A stretch of DNA of 64,000 nt from NCBI GenBank assembly GCA_014896355.1, contig JADBKO010000011.1:1-64000 (forward strand), in the 5' to 3' direction. The position numbers were made by a program, and so were the translations under genes. Below, piece after piece: positions 37,450 to 47,290 of the stretch. Every line of letters starts with the position of its first letter. The first letter of the stretch is position 1. This stretch comes from Bacillota bacterium. Lineage in GTDB: Bacteria > Bacillota > UBA5301 > Bu52. The notes below the pieces were generated by a model. The model searched no databases, was not told the DNA's origin, and worked only from the letters and a program-made list of their open reading frames with translations.

Positions 37450-38712
37450 TCAAAAGGAGCCGGCGATGGTCAGCAACGAATTCAATGGTAGATCTCCCAC
37501 CAGCACCATGACAAGATCATCTTCCTGCCAGCTCAGGGCCATTGTTTCCTTGAACTGGCACACATATCCGCGTTTGCTGTTCACCTCCAGCGGCTGGGCA
37601 TGGGGGATGACCACCCGCGTCCCCGGCGGCAGGCGCCTTTGAAAGAGGGAAATCCCGACCACGCCATCGGTGAAATGCAAAAACAGCGTGTCCAGGGGCT
37701 GATCCGTGGTGATGAGGCTGGCGCCATCCAACACGAACCCCGCAGGCAGCACCGCCGGCAGCCGGGGCTCGGAGCCCAGCTGGCGGGTGGCCAGGGACAG
37801 GACCTCCTGCCAGGAGCGCACCGGCTCCCTGTGGACGCTGAATCCCGCCGGAATCCGCGGCCGGAACAGACCCGGGTCCAGGGCTTGGCCAAAATGGATG
37901 GAGACGAAGCGCATCTCGTACTGGATCTGCCCGCTGCGACTGAGGCGTTGCTGCTGTAGGATGAGCCCCGTGGCCGTGTCCAACCACAGCCGGACCCCGC
38001 GCAGGCCCAGGAACTTCGAGGCCAGGTCCGCCACCACTGCGGGCCTTCCAGCTACATGGGACATCCCCCTGTAGATCAGGTTGTAGTTACGCCGCAGCAG
38101 GCCCAGGTTTTCCGCATTGACCTGAGGCGGCACCGCTGCAGACGAAACCCGCACGACCTTGTGGATCTGGTCGATGTCCCAGCGGGTGTTGCCGTCGTCC
38201 GCCACCACCCGGTAGACCGTGTTTTCCCCGCCCGGAGTAGTGGACGAATATTCCCACCGCATTTGATTACCGGAGCGGTACACCACGATCCGGACCTCCG
38301 TGGTCTGCGGGGCCCGGGATGGCAGCCCGCTACCGCCGCTTTCGCCGGGTTCCGGACCCGGATCCTCCCGCCGGGTCAGCACCTGCTCACCCCAGTACGT
38401 CCCTTTCCAAGGCCGGCTCAGGAGCGACAAGAGCGCCTGGCTGGTCCATGTGCCGGCCTGAGGCGGCCGGGCCGATGCCAACTCCACAAAACCTGCCCGC
38501 ACAGCAAGGCCATCGGGCTGCGCCACGCCCAGCGGCACCTGCGGGCCGGCGTAAAATGCCGCCGGCGCATCGTGGGAAGGATACGCCAGACAGAGGCTTA
38601 TGGGCAGAAACACCGCCAGCCCCGTCGCCGCCGCAGCCTTCCACGCGATCTTACGTGCCGCCGCGGCGCCGAAGCGCCGGAGCCCTGTACGAACCGGAGA
38701 CCCCCACAACAC
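37450..38712 (-). CDS. MucB/RseB-like or LolA-fold sigma regulatory protein
   Basis: N-terminal TM, LolA/RseB-like region (ALLSLLSRPWKGTYWGEQVLTRRE...VYRSGNQMRWEYSSTTPGGENTVYRVVADDGNTRWDIDQIHKVV) and RseB-like C-term (GFVLDGASLITTDQPLDTLFLHFTDGVVGISLFQR); next to anti-sigma gene. Confidence 0.7.
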   Translation of the reverse strand: MLWGSPVRTGLRRFGAAAARKIAWKAAAATGLAVFLPISLCLAYPSHDAPAAFYAGPQVPLGVAQPDGLAVRAGFVELASARPPQAGTWTSQALLSLLSRPWKGTYWGEQVLTRREDPGPEPGESGGSGLPSRAPQTTEVRIVVYRSGNQMRWEYSSTTPGGENTVYRVVADDGNTRWDIDQIHKVVRVSSAAVPPQVNAENLGLLRRNYNLIYRGMSHVAGRPAVVADLASKFLGLRGVRLWLDTATGLILQQQRLSRSGQIQYEMRFVSIHFGQALDPGLFRPRIPAGFSVHREPVRSWQEVLSLATRQLGSEPRLPAVLPAGFVLDGASLITTDQPLDTLFLHFTDGVVGISLFQRRLPPGTRVVIPHAQPLEVNSKRGYVCQFKETMALSWQEDDLVMVLVGDLPLNSLLTIAGSF

Positions 38713-39357
38713 CTAGTTCCCCCAGTCTGAAGCCAGGGTCGCCGCAGACGAGGAATCGCCCGGATAAGAGGACGGGAAATAAGGCTCGGCAAACCAAACC
38801 CAGGTGCGAAGAGCCGGGTCCGCCGGCGCTGCTGCCGGGGATGCCGGCGGCGCCGCATCCACAGGACCGTTGTCCGGCACCATCGGAAAGGCGTGCGGGC
38901 CCGGGGCGGAGTCCGTCGCGTACTGATCATGAACCCGCAGCAGGGATTCGATGGGCCAGTTCTCCTCCACCGGCGGCTGCACCTGGAGGGTATCCCGCAA
39001 CCACTGGCTGCCCCCCAGTACCAGCAGGAAAGCCACAGCCGCAGGCACCAGCTGTTTCCACCACTGCCGCGCCTGCCCTGCAGGCCAACCGTGACCGCCA
39101 TGACCACCGCTGCCGGCAACCTCCGGCGACTCTCCGGCTTCTGCTGCCAGCCGCGCGTCCAACTCCGCCCAGAACTGCTTGGGCACTGGCAGCTCCGGTA
39201 GCCCGTTCAAGAAAAGTTTGACCTGTCGCAGGCTCTCCCATTCGCGGCGGCAGACGGCGCACTCTTCCAGGTGAAGGCGGATCCGCCGGTAGTCCTCCGG
39301 CGGGAGCTCCTGGTCCACGTAGGCGGATAGGAGATTCTGAACCACCTGGCAGTTCAT
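38713..39357 (-). CDS. Anti-sigma factor with zf-HC2 domain and single TM
   Basis: MNCQVVQNLLSAYVDQELPPEDYRRIRLHLEECAVCRREWESLRQVK (HxxxCxxC zinc-finger) followed by a TM. Confidence 0.9.
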   Translation of the reverse strand: MNCQVVQNLLSAYVDQELPPEDYRRIRLHLEECAVCRREWESLRQVKLFLNGLPELPVPKQFWAELDARLAAEAGESPEVAGSGGHGGHGWPAGQARQWWKQLVPAAVAFLLVLGGSQWLRDTLQVQPPVEENWPIESLLRVHDQYATDSAPGPHAFPMVPDNGPVDAAPPASPAAAPADPALRTWVWFAEPYFPSSYPGDSSSAATLASDWGN

Positions 39358-39953
39358 GGCTGCTCACCTAGCAGGTTGTGGGTTGCAGCATAGCTGCGCA
39401 GGCGGTCCCGCAGCTGTTTTCTGCCGCGGTGGATCCGCGAGCGCACAGTGCCGATGGAGCACCGTAACACCTGGGCAATCTCCTCGTATGAGAGCCCCTC
39501 CACGTCACAGAGGATCACCGCGATCCGGTACTCCGGCGTAATGGATTCCATCGCCTTTTGCACTTCGCCGGTGAAGGCGTGGGTTTCCAGGATCTCCTCC
39601 GGGTCGTGGGTGGAGTCGGGCACCGCCCGATCCACCGGCCCGTTGAGTGTGTTAACGGGAGCGTTCAGGGATTCCTCGTGGTGCCGCCCCTTGCGCCGGA
39701 CACTGTCGATGTAGAGGTTCGCTACGATTCGGTAGAGCCAACGCTCGAACGACGTCCCCGGCTGAAACCGGTCAAAGGCCCGGAAAGCCCGGACAAAGGC
39801 CTCTTGTGCCAGATCCTTGGCTTCCTCGGGATCGCCGGTCATCCGGTAAGCCACGTTCAGCACAAATTTCTGATGTTTATAGACCAGTTGTTCGAAAACC
39901 TGCCGCTTATTGGGGCGCAGTGCGGCCGCCTCAAGGGTTTCGGTACCGAGCAT
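39354..39953 (-). CDS. ECF subfamily RNA polymerase sigma factor
   Basis: VYKHQKFVLNVAYRMTGDPEEAKDLAQEAFVRAFRAFDRFQPGTSFERWLYRIVANLYIDSVRRK ... ILCDVEGLSYEEIAQVLRCSIGTVRSRIHRGRKQLRDRL. Start set to MLGTETLEAAALRPN (39953) or possibly 40013; the 471-aa track ORF extends through the promoter region. Confidence 0.93.
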   Translation of the reverse strand: MLGTETLEAAALRPNKRQVFEQLVYKHQKFVLNVAYRMTGDPEEAKDLAQEAFVRAFRAFDRFQPGTSFERWLYRIVANLYIDSVRRKGRHHEESLNAPVNTLNGPVDRAVPDSTHDPEEILETHAFTGEVQKAMESITPEYRIAVILCDVEGLSYEEIAQVLRCSIGTVRSRIHRGRKQLRDRLRSYAATHNLLGEQP

Positions 39954-40026
39954 AGCTGTCCCGTCCTCGTTTTCGGGATCTTCTTCCCGGCTGTTCCCCG
40001 CATCGATTCGCATCGATTCACTGAAG

Positions 40027-40055
40027 TTAACGGGCGGGGGAGCCGCAAAGTTCCC
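40027..40055 (-). promoter_or_regulatory. Candidate autoregulatory ECF-sigma promoter
   Basis: Minus strand GGGAAC-N17-CGTTAA upstream of the ECF sigma gene. Confidence 0.6.
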
Positions 40056-40213
40056 CTCCCCGGGCAGAATGAACAGGCGGGAGCAGGACGCCGGCCTGGG
40101 CGTGCGTCCGCCTGGCAGGATATTGCGTCCATCCCTAGTATAGATTATGGGACGGGCCCGGGAAAGAGCCCCTTCCTGGGGCTTTCCCTCCCCACAGGAA
40201 CGGAGGGCAGCAT

Positions 40214-41515
40214 ATGGCGCCTGTGCCAGAGAAGAGGCCGCTCGTCCTGCATCTGGTCCGTCCGGCTGCGGGCGGCATGTCCCAGGCCTTGCGGGCGTTT
40301 TACGCGGCGCTGGGCGGCGACGGACCCTACCGGTACGCCGTGGCCGGGGACCTCTCACCCGAGCTGGCGCAGGCCCTGGAAGCCACCCCCGTGGGAACGG
40401 CGCGTTACCCGCTGGCCCTCGGGGACCGTGTCCGGCCTTTGGCGGAACCGGGCCTTGTTTGGCAGCTGGTCCGGCTGCTGCGCGGCCTGCGCCCGCAACT
40501 TCTGCATGTACAGGGATTTCGGGCCAGCATCCCAGGCCGGATGGCTGCGGCCCTCTGCGGAATTCCCGTGGTGTACTCCTTGCATAACTGGCCCCCTGAT
40601 TATCTGCCGCCCGGGCAGGCCCGTCTGAGCCTTTGGCTGGAACGGTTTCTTGCCCGGTGGACGGCCTTTTACCTGCCCGTATCCCAGGCTTTGGCGCAGC
40701 GCCTGGAGTCTGTGACCGGCCCGGATGTGCGCCGCCGCCTCCGGGTGGTGCCGCCGGCCCTGGACCCAACGCCGTTTCTGGCAGGTGGCTCAGATGGCGC
40801 AGCCGGCACGACGGCGCCGCCGCAGGCCGGACCGGCTCGGCCCGCCGCCGCCACGGAGGACTCCGGCACCGCGTCAGGGCTCCCGGCTCTTCCTGCCGGC
40901 GCCCCCCTCGTGCTCACGGTGGCCCGGCTGGTCCCCAGCAAAGGCCTGGAAACCCTGGTGCAAGCCGTGGCCATTCTGAAGCGCCAGATGCAGACTGAGG
41001 GGCGGGCCGAGGGAGGCCGCTGGACTGTCTCGGGTCCGCCACCGCAATTCTGGATCGCTGGCGAGGGGCCGCAGCGTCCCCGGCTGGAAGAGCTCATCTA
41101 CAGAGAAGGGCTGCAGGATCAAGTCCGGCTTTTGGGGCAGCGCCACGACGTGCCGCAGCTGCTGGCCCGGGCTACGTTGTTTGTGCTTCCCAGCGAAAGC
41201 GAAGGGTGGGGCATGACCGCCGCCGAGGCCATGCTGGCCGGCGTGCCGGTCATTGCCACGCCGGCGGGGGGCCTGCCCGAAGTCCTCGACGGCTGCGGTG
41301 TTCTGGTTCCGCCACGGCAACCTGCAGCCTTGGCTGCAGCCATAGCAGGCCTGCTGGGCGACGAGCAGCGGCGGAAGGAGCTCTCCGAAAAAGGAAGAAA
41401 CGCCAGCAGCGCCCGGTTTTCACCCCGGCGCGTAGTGCAGGAGACAGAAAGGATCTACGAATATGTTTTGGCAGATCGTGCTTCTTCGTCCCCCGGCCGG
41501 CAGGAAAAGCCCTGA
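40214..41515 (+). CDS. Glycosyltransferase family 4
   Basis: LHLVRPAAGGMSQALRAFYAAL ... LVLTVARLVPSKGLETLVQAVAIL ... LFVLPSESEGWGMTAAEAMLAGVPVIATPAGGLPEVLDGCGVLV. Confidence 0.94.
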   Translation: MAPVPEKRPLVLHLVRPAAGGMSQALRAFYAALGGDGPYRYAVAGDLSPELAQALEATPVGTARYPLALGDRVRPLAEPGLVWQLVRLLRGLRPQLLHVQGFRASIPGRMAAALCGIPVVYSLHNWPPDYLPPGQARLSLWLERFLARWTAFYLPVSQALAQRLESVTGPDVRRRLRVVPPALDPTPFLAGGSDGAAGTTAPPQAGPARPAAATEDSGTASGLPALPAGAPLVLTVARLVPSKGLETLVQAVAILKRQMQTEGRAEGGRWTVSGPPPQFWIAGEGPQRPRLEELIYREGLQDQVRLLGQRHDVPQLLARATLFVLPSESEGWGMTAAEAMLAGVPVIATPAGGLPEVLDGCGVLVPPRQPAALAAAIAGLLGDEQRRKELSEKGRNASSARFSPRRVVQETERIYEYVLADRASSSPGRQEKP

Positions 41516-43952
41516 GCCCCTCCCTGGCTCCCGCTTCCGAAGCACGGTGGGCCGCAAGGCCGCAGCCACGGTTCTTGCCCTGGCCTTGACCCTTGGATCG
41601 GTCCTGGCGTGGGGCGCAGGGGTGCCGCACTTATCCCCGTCGTGCCGGGCGGCTGCCGCCCAGCCTCCAGCCCAGCCTCCGGCTCAGCTTGCCGCCCAGC
41701 CTGCTGCCCCGGCTTCTCCGCACACCGGCAGGAAGGCCGTGGTCGTGGCGGTGCCGGCTCTATCCGCTGCGGAACTGGCGTCGGTACCCATGCCCCACCT
41801 GGCAGCCATTCTGGGCAGCCAGGGTTCTTCCGCGCTCATGAATACGCGCACAGCCGGATCTGCCACCATGGTGAACGCCGGGGCCACCCTTTCGGCCGGC
41901 TCCCGGGCCCTGGCTCCCGTCAACGCCGACCAGGTGCTGATGGCCTCGGAATCCATCCCCAGCGGTGACGCAGAGGCTCATCAGCCAGCGGCCGTGGTGT
42001 TCAGGCGCCGCACGGGTTTCGCACTTCCACCCGGCGGCCTGGGCGTGCTGAACGAACCAGCACTGCAGGCTGCCAACGCCGAGAACGACCACCCCACGTT
42101 CGTAGGGAGTTTTGCCGATGCCCTGCGGACTGCCGGCCTGCGCGTGGCTTACCTGGGGGACAGCGACGGGCTCAGCCCGCACCGGCCGGGTGCCCTGCTG
42201 GCTGCTGACAGCCGGGGCATCATCTCGCAGGGGCTGGCCGGCGAAGCAGCGCGCCAGAAGGATCCCTCGTTCCCCTGGGGTACCCGCGCCGACTATGCCG
42301 CCTTGGAAAAGGCCTTCGTTCTCTTTTATCGGCAGGCAGACGTGGTGGTGGTGGAGGCCGGAGACCTGGAGCGCATCAATACCTACTCTCCTCTGGCCAG
42401 TCCTGAACGGCAGGCTTACTGGCAGGCGTTGTCCCTGAAGCGCCTGGACGCCTTCATCGGCCGTCTCTGGGAGCGGATAAACCCGGGCAACACGCGGCTT
42501 TTCATCGTCGGGCCCATGCCGGGAACCACCGCCTACTCCAACCGGCTGCGGCTGGGGTTCTTCCTGATGGCCGGCGGAGGTCTGGCGCCCGGGCTGCTGG
42601 AGGGGGCCACCACCCATTGGGCCGGCATCTGCGCCAACATCGACGTTGCCCCCACAATCCTTCAATGGCTGGGCGTGCCGGAGCCCGCGGGGATGCTGGG
42701 GGAACCGGTGTACTCCCGCCCTCTGCCGCCGGGGCTTGTCCCTGCCGAAAACCAGCCTTCCGCCCAGTTGGCCTGGCTGGGCCTACAGGCCAACCAGCTG
42801 GCCTCTCTGACCAACATCCGCCCCGCCTTTCTGAAGACCTTCGTCTATATCCAGATCGTCCTGGTGCTGGCCATTCTGGCCATGGTCTTCTGGCCCAATG
42901 CCGCGCGGCCCCAGCCAGTGCTGCGGTTTTTCATAGCCTTGCTGCTGATCCTGACCACCTATCCGCTGGCCCTTCTGCTGGGCGGAGCCGCGGTGAGCAG
43001 CCTGCATCCCTGGCTCATGGGGGCGGTGGTGGTCATCATCAGCCTGGCGCTGCCGTTAGTGGCACGGTGGGCGGGGAAGACCTGGGAGCCCCTGGGGGCG
43101 TTCGCCTGGATTTACATCGTCACAGCGTTGGTGGTGGTCCTGGACGCCGTGACCGGCTGGCATCTGGCCCGCTCCTCGCCCCTGGGTTATGACCCCCAGG
43201 ACGGCGCCCGCTATTACGGCATCGGCAACGAATATGAGGGCGTCACCCTGGGGGCCGTTGTGGCCGCCATGGGGGCCTTCTGGCAATGGTGGCAGGATCG
43301 TAGGCACGGGCAGCCCCCTCCCGACGGGTATCCGAACTGGCGCCAGCGCCTGCTGTGGTCGCTGCCTTTCTGGCTGGTGGCGGTGGTTTTCTTTCATCCT
43401 GGCTGGGGCGCCGATGTCGGCGGGGCGTTGGCGGCGCTGACGGCGTGCCTGGCCTGGCTGATCCTGCCGGGTCCCGGGCGCAAGCCCAATTACAAAAGCC
43501 TTTTTCGCCTGCTGATGGTGGCGGTGCTCATCGGGACCTTGCTCCTGCTCCTGGTGGCGGCCTGGGATGCCACCCGGCCCCTGCCCTCGCACGTTGGTAA
43601 ACTCTGGCTGGAGATGCAAAGCCAGGGGGCCACGCCCTTCCTGGATACGGTCCAGCGCAAGCTGAGCATGAACTGGAGGCTGCTGCACTTCACGTACTGG
43701 GCGGACGCCCTGGTGGCGTTCCTGGCAGCCTTGCTGGCGCTGTTTTTCTTCCGGCCCACCTTTTTGTGGGATCCGCTGCTAAAAGACCGGCCGTACCTGG
43801 CCCATGGATTGGAAGTCAGCCTGATCACTGCTGTGGCGGAATTCGCCCTCAACGATTCCGGCGTGGTGGCTGCCGCCACGCTGTCGCTCTATCCCGTGGC
43901 CATGCTGTTCACCCTTTGGTGCTGGAGCCATCTGGCACCCTCACCGCGTTGA
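41463..43952 (+). CDS. Multi-TM membrane protein with alkaline-phosphatase-superfamily-like ectodomain
   Basis: Ectodomain with VVVVEAGDLERIN...TRLFIVGPMPG...THWAGICANIDVAPTILQWLGVPEPAGMLGEPVYSR, followed by many TM segments. Alternative GTG start at 41547 gives a clean signal-like N-terminus. Confidence 0.65.
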   Translation: MFWQIVLLRPPAGRKSPEPLPGSRFRSTVGRKAAATVLALALTLGSVLAWGAGVPHLSPSCRAAAAQPPAQPPAQLAAQPAAPASPHTGRKAVVVAVPALSAAELASVPMPHLAAILGSQGSSALMNTRTAGSATMVNAGATLSAGSRALAPVNADQVLMASESIPSGDAEAHQPAAVVFRRRTGFALPPGGLGVLNEPALQAANAENDHPTFVGSFADALRTAGLRVAYLGDSDGLSPHRPGALLAADSRGIISQGLAGEAARQKDPSFPWGTRADYAALEKAFVLFYRQADVVVVEAGDLERINTYSPLASPERQAYWQALSLKRLDAFIGRLWERINPGNTRLFIVGPMPGTTAYSNRLRLGFFLMAGGGLAPGLLEGATTHWAGICANIDVAPTILQWLGVPEPAGMLGEPVYSRPLPPGLVPAENQPSAQLAWLGLQANQLASLTNIRPAFLKTFVYIQIVLVLAILAMVFWPNAARPQPVLRFFIALLLILTTYPLALLLGGAAVSSLHPWLMGAVVVIISLALPLVARWAGKTWEPLGAFAWIYIVTALVVVLDAVTGWHLARSSPLGYDPQDGARYYGIGNEYEGVTLGAVVAAMGAFWQWWQDRRHGQPPPDGYPNWRQRLLWSLPFWLVAVVFFHPGWGADVGGALAALTACLAWLILPGPGRKPNYKSLFRLLMVAVLIGTLLLLLVAAWDATRPLPSHVGKLWLEMQSQGATPFLDTVQRKLSMNWRLLHFTYWADALVAFLAALLALFFFRPTFLWDPLLKDRPYLAHGLEVSLITAVAEFALNDSGVVAAATLSLYPVAMLFTLWCWSHLAPSPR

Positions 43953-43998
43953 CATCCGGGAGGTCCGGCTGGGAACTTTGAAGGTGCGAGTTTGCGGA

Positions 43999-45273
43999 CT
44001 AAAATCCTGGGGATCCCGCCTCAGACTCCGACCCTGCGAGAGGATCCCAGACCAGCCCGCCGCAGGCGCGCCGCAAGCGGTTCATGACGGCTGCGCCGAT
44101 GCCCTGGGCCGGCACCTGCTCGGCGAAGGCCACGGTGGCATCCACGGCATCCAGCAGCCGCAGGCATGTGTAGAGATGGGCGGCTATCTGATGTAAATCC
44201 GCCCTGGAGCCCAGATTGAAAAGCCAGACCCCCTCCAGCTCCTTCCCGGCGCCGGCGGGGACGAGAGGCCCGGTGAAGACCGGAGGCAGGGACTCCCAGC
44301 GGGCGCCGCAGGCCCAGTAATAAGGGAGGGTCTCCTCCGTGGCCAGGATGGCCGGATGCTGGGAACGCCGCCTTTCCCGCACACAACGATCCCAAACGGC
44401 CTGGGCAAGGGGGGCGAAATCCGGGACGGCGACCCGCCTTGTTCCGGCCACGGCGCCAGGTCCGGGATTTTCGGCAAGCCGGATCTCGGCTGTGCCTTGG
44501 ACCATCCGCACTTGGGCCTTGGGCTTGTAGTGGGTATACTTCTGGCCCGGGGAACGGGGTTTCTGACCCGGAGGGGCCGACAACTGCTCCGCGATGCCCA
44601 TGCCCAGGAGGTCCTCCAGCTCCTCCCGGGTGATCCCGCCGGGGCGCAACACCGTGGGCGGGAACAGGGTGATGTCCAGCACCGTGGATTCCAACCCCAC
44701 GGCGGTCGGTCCGCTGTCGATGATGGCCGCCACCCGCCCGTCCAGGTCATGGACGGCGTGCTCGGCGGTGGTGGGGCTGGGACGCCCCGACAGATTGGCG
44801 CTGGGCGCCGCCACCGGCAGGCCTACCTGGCGCAGCAGGGCCAAAGCCACCGGATGAGCTGGCAGCCGCACGCCGACGGTGCTTAAGCCGGCGGTGACCT
44901 CCGGGACGATGTCCGGGCCCACCGGCACCACCAGGGTCAAGGGGCCGGGCCAGAAATGCCGGGCCAGGACTGCCCCTGTATCCGGCACGCGGGTCCCCAC
45001 GGCGAAGAGCTGTTCCGGCTCCCAGATGTGAACGATCAGGGGATTGTCGCCCGGCCTTCCCTTGGCGGCGAAAATCTTGCGCACCGCCTCCGGCGAGGAC
45101 GCCACCGCCCCCAGGCCGTAAACGGTCTCCGTCGGAAACACGACGGTTTCACCGGACCGCAACAAAGCCGCGGCCTCGCTCAGCAGGGCGGCAGCTTCCG
45201 GGGAGGAAACCTGATCGGGCGGGATGCGGAAAATGAGGGTCCCGTTCTCCGTGCGCATGCGCCGCACATTCAT
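43999..45273 (-). CDS. L-threonylcarbamoyladenylate synthase (Sua5/YwlC, TsaC type with C-terminal domain)
   Basis: LLRSGETVVFPTETVYGLGAVASSPEAVRKIFAAKGRPGDNPLIVHI ... VAAPSANLSGRPSPTTAEHAVHDLDGRVAAIIDSGPTAVGLESTVLDI. Start set at MNVRRMRTENG (45273). Confidence 0.96.
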   Translation of the reverse strand: MNVRRMRTENGTLIFRIPPDQVSSPEAAALLSEAAALLRSGETVVFPTETVYGLGAVASSPEAVRKIFAAKGRPGDNPLIVHIWEPEQLFAVGTRVPDTGAVLARHFWPGPLTLVVPVGPDIVPEVTAGLSTVGVRLPAHPVALALLRQVGLPVAAPSANLSGRPSPTTAEHAVHDLDGRVAAIIDSGPTAVGLESTVLDITLFPPTVLRPGGITREELEDLLGMGIAEQLSAPPGQKPRSPGQKYTHYKPKAQVRMVQGTAEIRLAENPGPGAVAGTRRVAVPDFAPLAQAVWDRCVRERRRSQHPAILATEETLPYYWACGARWESLPPVFTGPLVPAGAGKELEGVWLFNLGSRADLHQIAAHLYTCLRLLDAVDATVAFAEQVPAQGIGAAVMNRLRRACGGLVWDPLAGSESEAGSPGF

Positions 45274-45305
45274 CAGCAAACGCCTCACTCCTTGCGGCAG
45301 CCGGC

Positions 45306-46211
45306 TCACGTCCGGCGGGCCGAGACGGCCCGCCAATGCCCGGCCAGATCCTTGTGCAGGGACACCTCCGTCCAGGCTTCTGAAGCCTTGGCCAGGTCTG
45401 CCACCTTTTCTGCGATCATGGGGCTCACCTCGAACGCAACCCGCCCCCCGGTGCAAACAAGCCGGGCCGCCTGCTCCCACAGCGGGCCATAGTATTTCAT
45501 GCCGTCGAGGCCGCCATCCAAAGCCGGCCGCGGCTCATAGGCCAATTCCGGTGCCAGATTTGCAAATTCTGACGAAGAGACATACGGGGGATTGCTCAAG
45601 AGGATGTCCACGCGGCCTGCCAGTCCCTGGGCCAGCAAAGGCTCCGCCAGGTTTCCCCGCAGAAAGTGCACCCTTTCAGCCACTCCCAGGCTCGCGGCAT
45701 TTTGCTGCGCCACGGCCAGGGCTTCCGCGAAGGCGTCGGTGGCATAGACCTCCGCCCGGGGATGGCGCCGGGCCAGGGCCACGGCGATGGCGCCGGAGCC
45801 GGTGCCCACGTCCGCGGCTACCAGGGCTTGGTCGGGACCGCCCTGGCTGGCCCAACCCGAGGCCAGGTCCACCAGCAGTTCCGTCTCCGGCCGGGGGATC
45901 AGCACCGCCGGTGTCACCTGGAACGGCAGACCGCAGAATTCCTTGCGGCCCACCAGATAGGCCACCGGTTCCCGGCGTCCGCGGCGGCCCGTGAGCTCCC
46001 GGTAGCGGGCGATCTCCTCCGGGGTGAGAATCCGGTCATACTGGACGTACAGCTGGATCCGGGGGCATTCCAGTACCGACGCCAACAGGACCTCCGCGTC
46101 CAGGCGCGCCTGAGGAACGCCTTTTTTCTGCAAGTACCCCGTGGCCAGCTGCAGGACCGTCAGCAATCGCCGGGGACCGGCCCCTTCCCGCGCCGCACCT
46201 GCCATACTCAA
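45306..46211 (-). CDS. prmC: Peptide chain release factor N5-glutamine methyltransferase PrmC
   Basis: [36 protein letters not shown]...[17 protein letters not shown]...[37 protein letters not shown]. Confidence 0.97.
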   Translation of the reverse strand: MSMAGAAREGAGPRRLLTVLQLATGYLQKKGVPQARLDAEVLLASVLECPRIQLYVQYDRILTPEEIARYRELTGRRGRREPVAYLVGRKEFCGLPFQVTPAVLIPRPETELLVDLASGWASQGGPDQALVAADVGTGSGAIAVALARRHPRAEVYATDAFAEALAVAQQNAASLGVAERVHFLRGNLAEPLLAQGLAGRVDILLSNPPYVSSSEFANLAPELAYEPRPALDGGLDGMKYYGPLWEQAARLVCTGGRVAFEVSPMIAEKVADLAKASEAWTEVSLHKDLAGHWRAVSARRT

Positions 46212-47290
46212 TGCACGGCCTCGGCTTGGCTCAGTTTTCTGGCTTGATCCTCTTCGGCCAGGGCGTCCAGCAGCTCATCCATGTCCCCGTCCAAGAAGTT
46301 CTCCAGCTGGTACAGCGTCAGCCCGATGCGATGGTCCGTGACCCGGCCTTGGGGGAAATTGTATGTGCGAATCCGCTCACTCCGGTCGCCGGTCCCCACC
46401 TGGGTACGCCGCAGGGCGTCCTCCTGCTCCTTTTGGGCCCGTTGGGCCCGGTCCAGGAGCCGCGCCCGCAAGATGCGCATGGCCTTTTCCCGGTTTTGCT
46501 GCTGGGAACGCTCATCCTGGCAGGTGACCACTGTGCCTGTGGGGAGATGCGTGATACGCACGGCGGAGTCCGTGGTATTCACGTGCTGGCCGCCGTGGCC
46601 TGTGGAGCGGTAGACGTCGATGCGCAGGTCACCGGGGTCGATGTCCACTTCCACCTCATCCGCTTCCGGCAGCACCGCCACCGTGGCCGTGGAGGTATGG
46701 ATGCGGCCGGAAGCCTCCGTCACCGGAACCCGCTGCACCCGGTGGACGCCGGATTCGAATTTCAAGCGGCTGTAGGCGCCGCGGCCCGACAGCTGGAAGA
46801 TGACTTCTTTGAAGCCCCCCAGCTCCGTGGAATTGGCGCTCAAAAGTTCCACCGCCCAGCGATGGCGCTCAGCGTATCGCGTATACATCCGCAGCAGGTC
46901 AGCGGCGAACAACGCCGCCTCTTCGCCGCCGGCGCCGGCCCGGATTTCCACGATGACGTTCTTGTCATCGTTGGGGTCCTTGGGCAAAAGCAGGATGCGC
47001 AGCTTTTGGTGCAGTTCCTTTTCTTCCCTGTGCAGCTTCTTCAGTTCCTCTTCCGCCAGCTGGTGCAACTCTGGCTCCAGCGGCTCATTGAGCATGGCCC
47101 GGGTTTCTTCGATCTGGTTTTGCACAGCCTGATATTGTTGAAAGGTCTGGACAATGGGCTCCAGGTTTGCGTGCGCCCGGGCACATTCCTGATAAGCCCT
47201 CTGGTCACGCAGCAGATCCGGATCGGACAGCTGCCGGCCCAGTTCCTCGTAGCGCTCCACCAAGGCGCCTAGATCCAGTTTCTCTAGCAT
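46208..47290 (-). CDS. prfA: Peptide chain release factor 1
   Basis: GGQ motif in [51 protein letters not shown]; next to prmC. Confidence 0.98.
   Translation of the reverse strand: MLEKLDLGALVERYEELGRQLSDPDLLRDQRAYQECARAHANLEPIVQTFQQYQAVQNQIEETRAMLNEPLEPELHQLAEEELKKLHREEKELHQKLRILLLPKDPNDDKNVIVEIRAGAGGEEAALFAADLLRMYTRYAERHRWAVELLSANSTELGGFKEVIFQLSGRGAYSRLKFESGVHRVQRVPVTEASGRIHTSTATVAVLPEADEVEVDIDPGDLRIDVYRSTGHGGQHVNTTDSAVRITHLPTGTVVTCQDERSQQQNREKAMRILRARLLDRAQRAQKEQEDALRRTQVGTGDRSERIRTYNFPQGRVTDHRIGLTLYQLENFLDGDMDELLDALAEEDQARKLSQAEAVH

Noticed and set aside
40000-40019. Direct repeat GCATCGATTC-GCATCGATTC upstream of the sigma gene as an operator
   Set aside because: It may simply encode the alternative N-terminus (MRIDAGN) and overlaps the expected TSS; too short to support a separate call.
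39954-40769. N-terminal extension of the ECF sigma ORF (471-aa form)
   Set aside because: Low-complexity, runs through the candidate ECF promoter and into the divergent GT4 gene; the sigma domains start after 39953.
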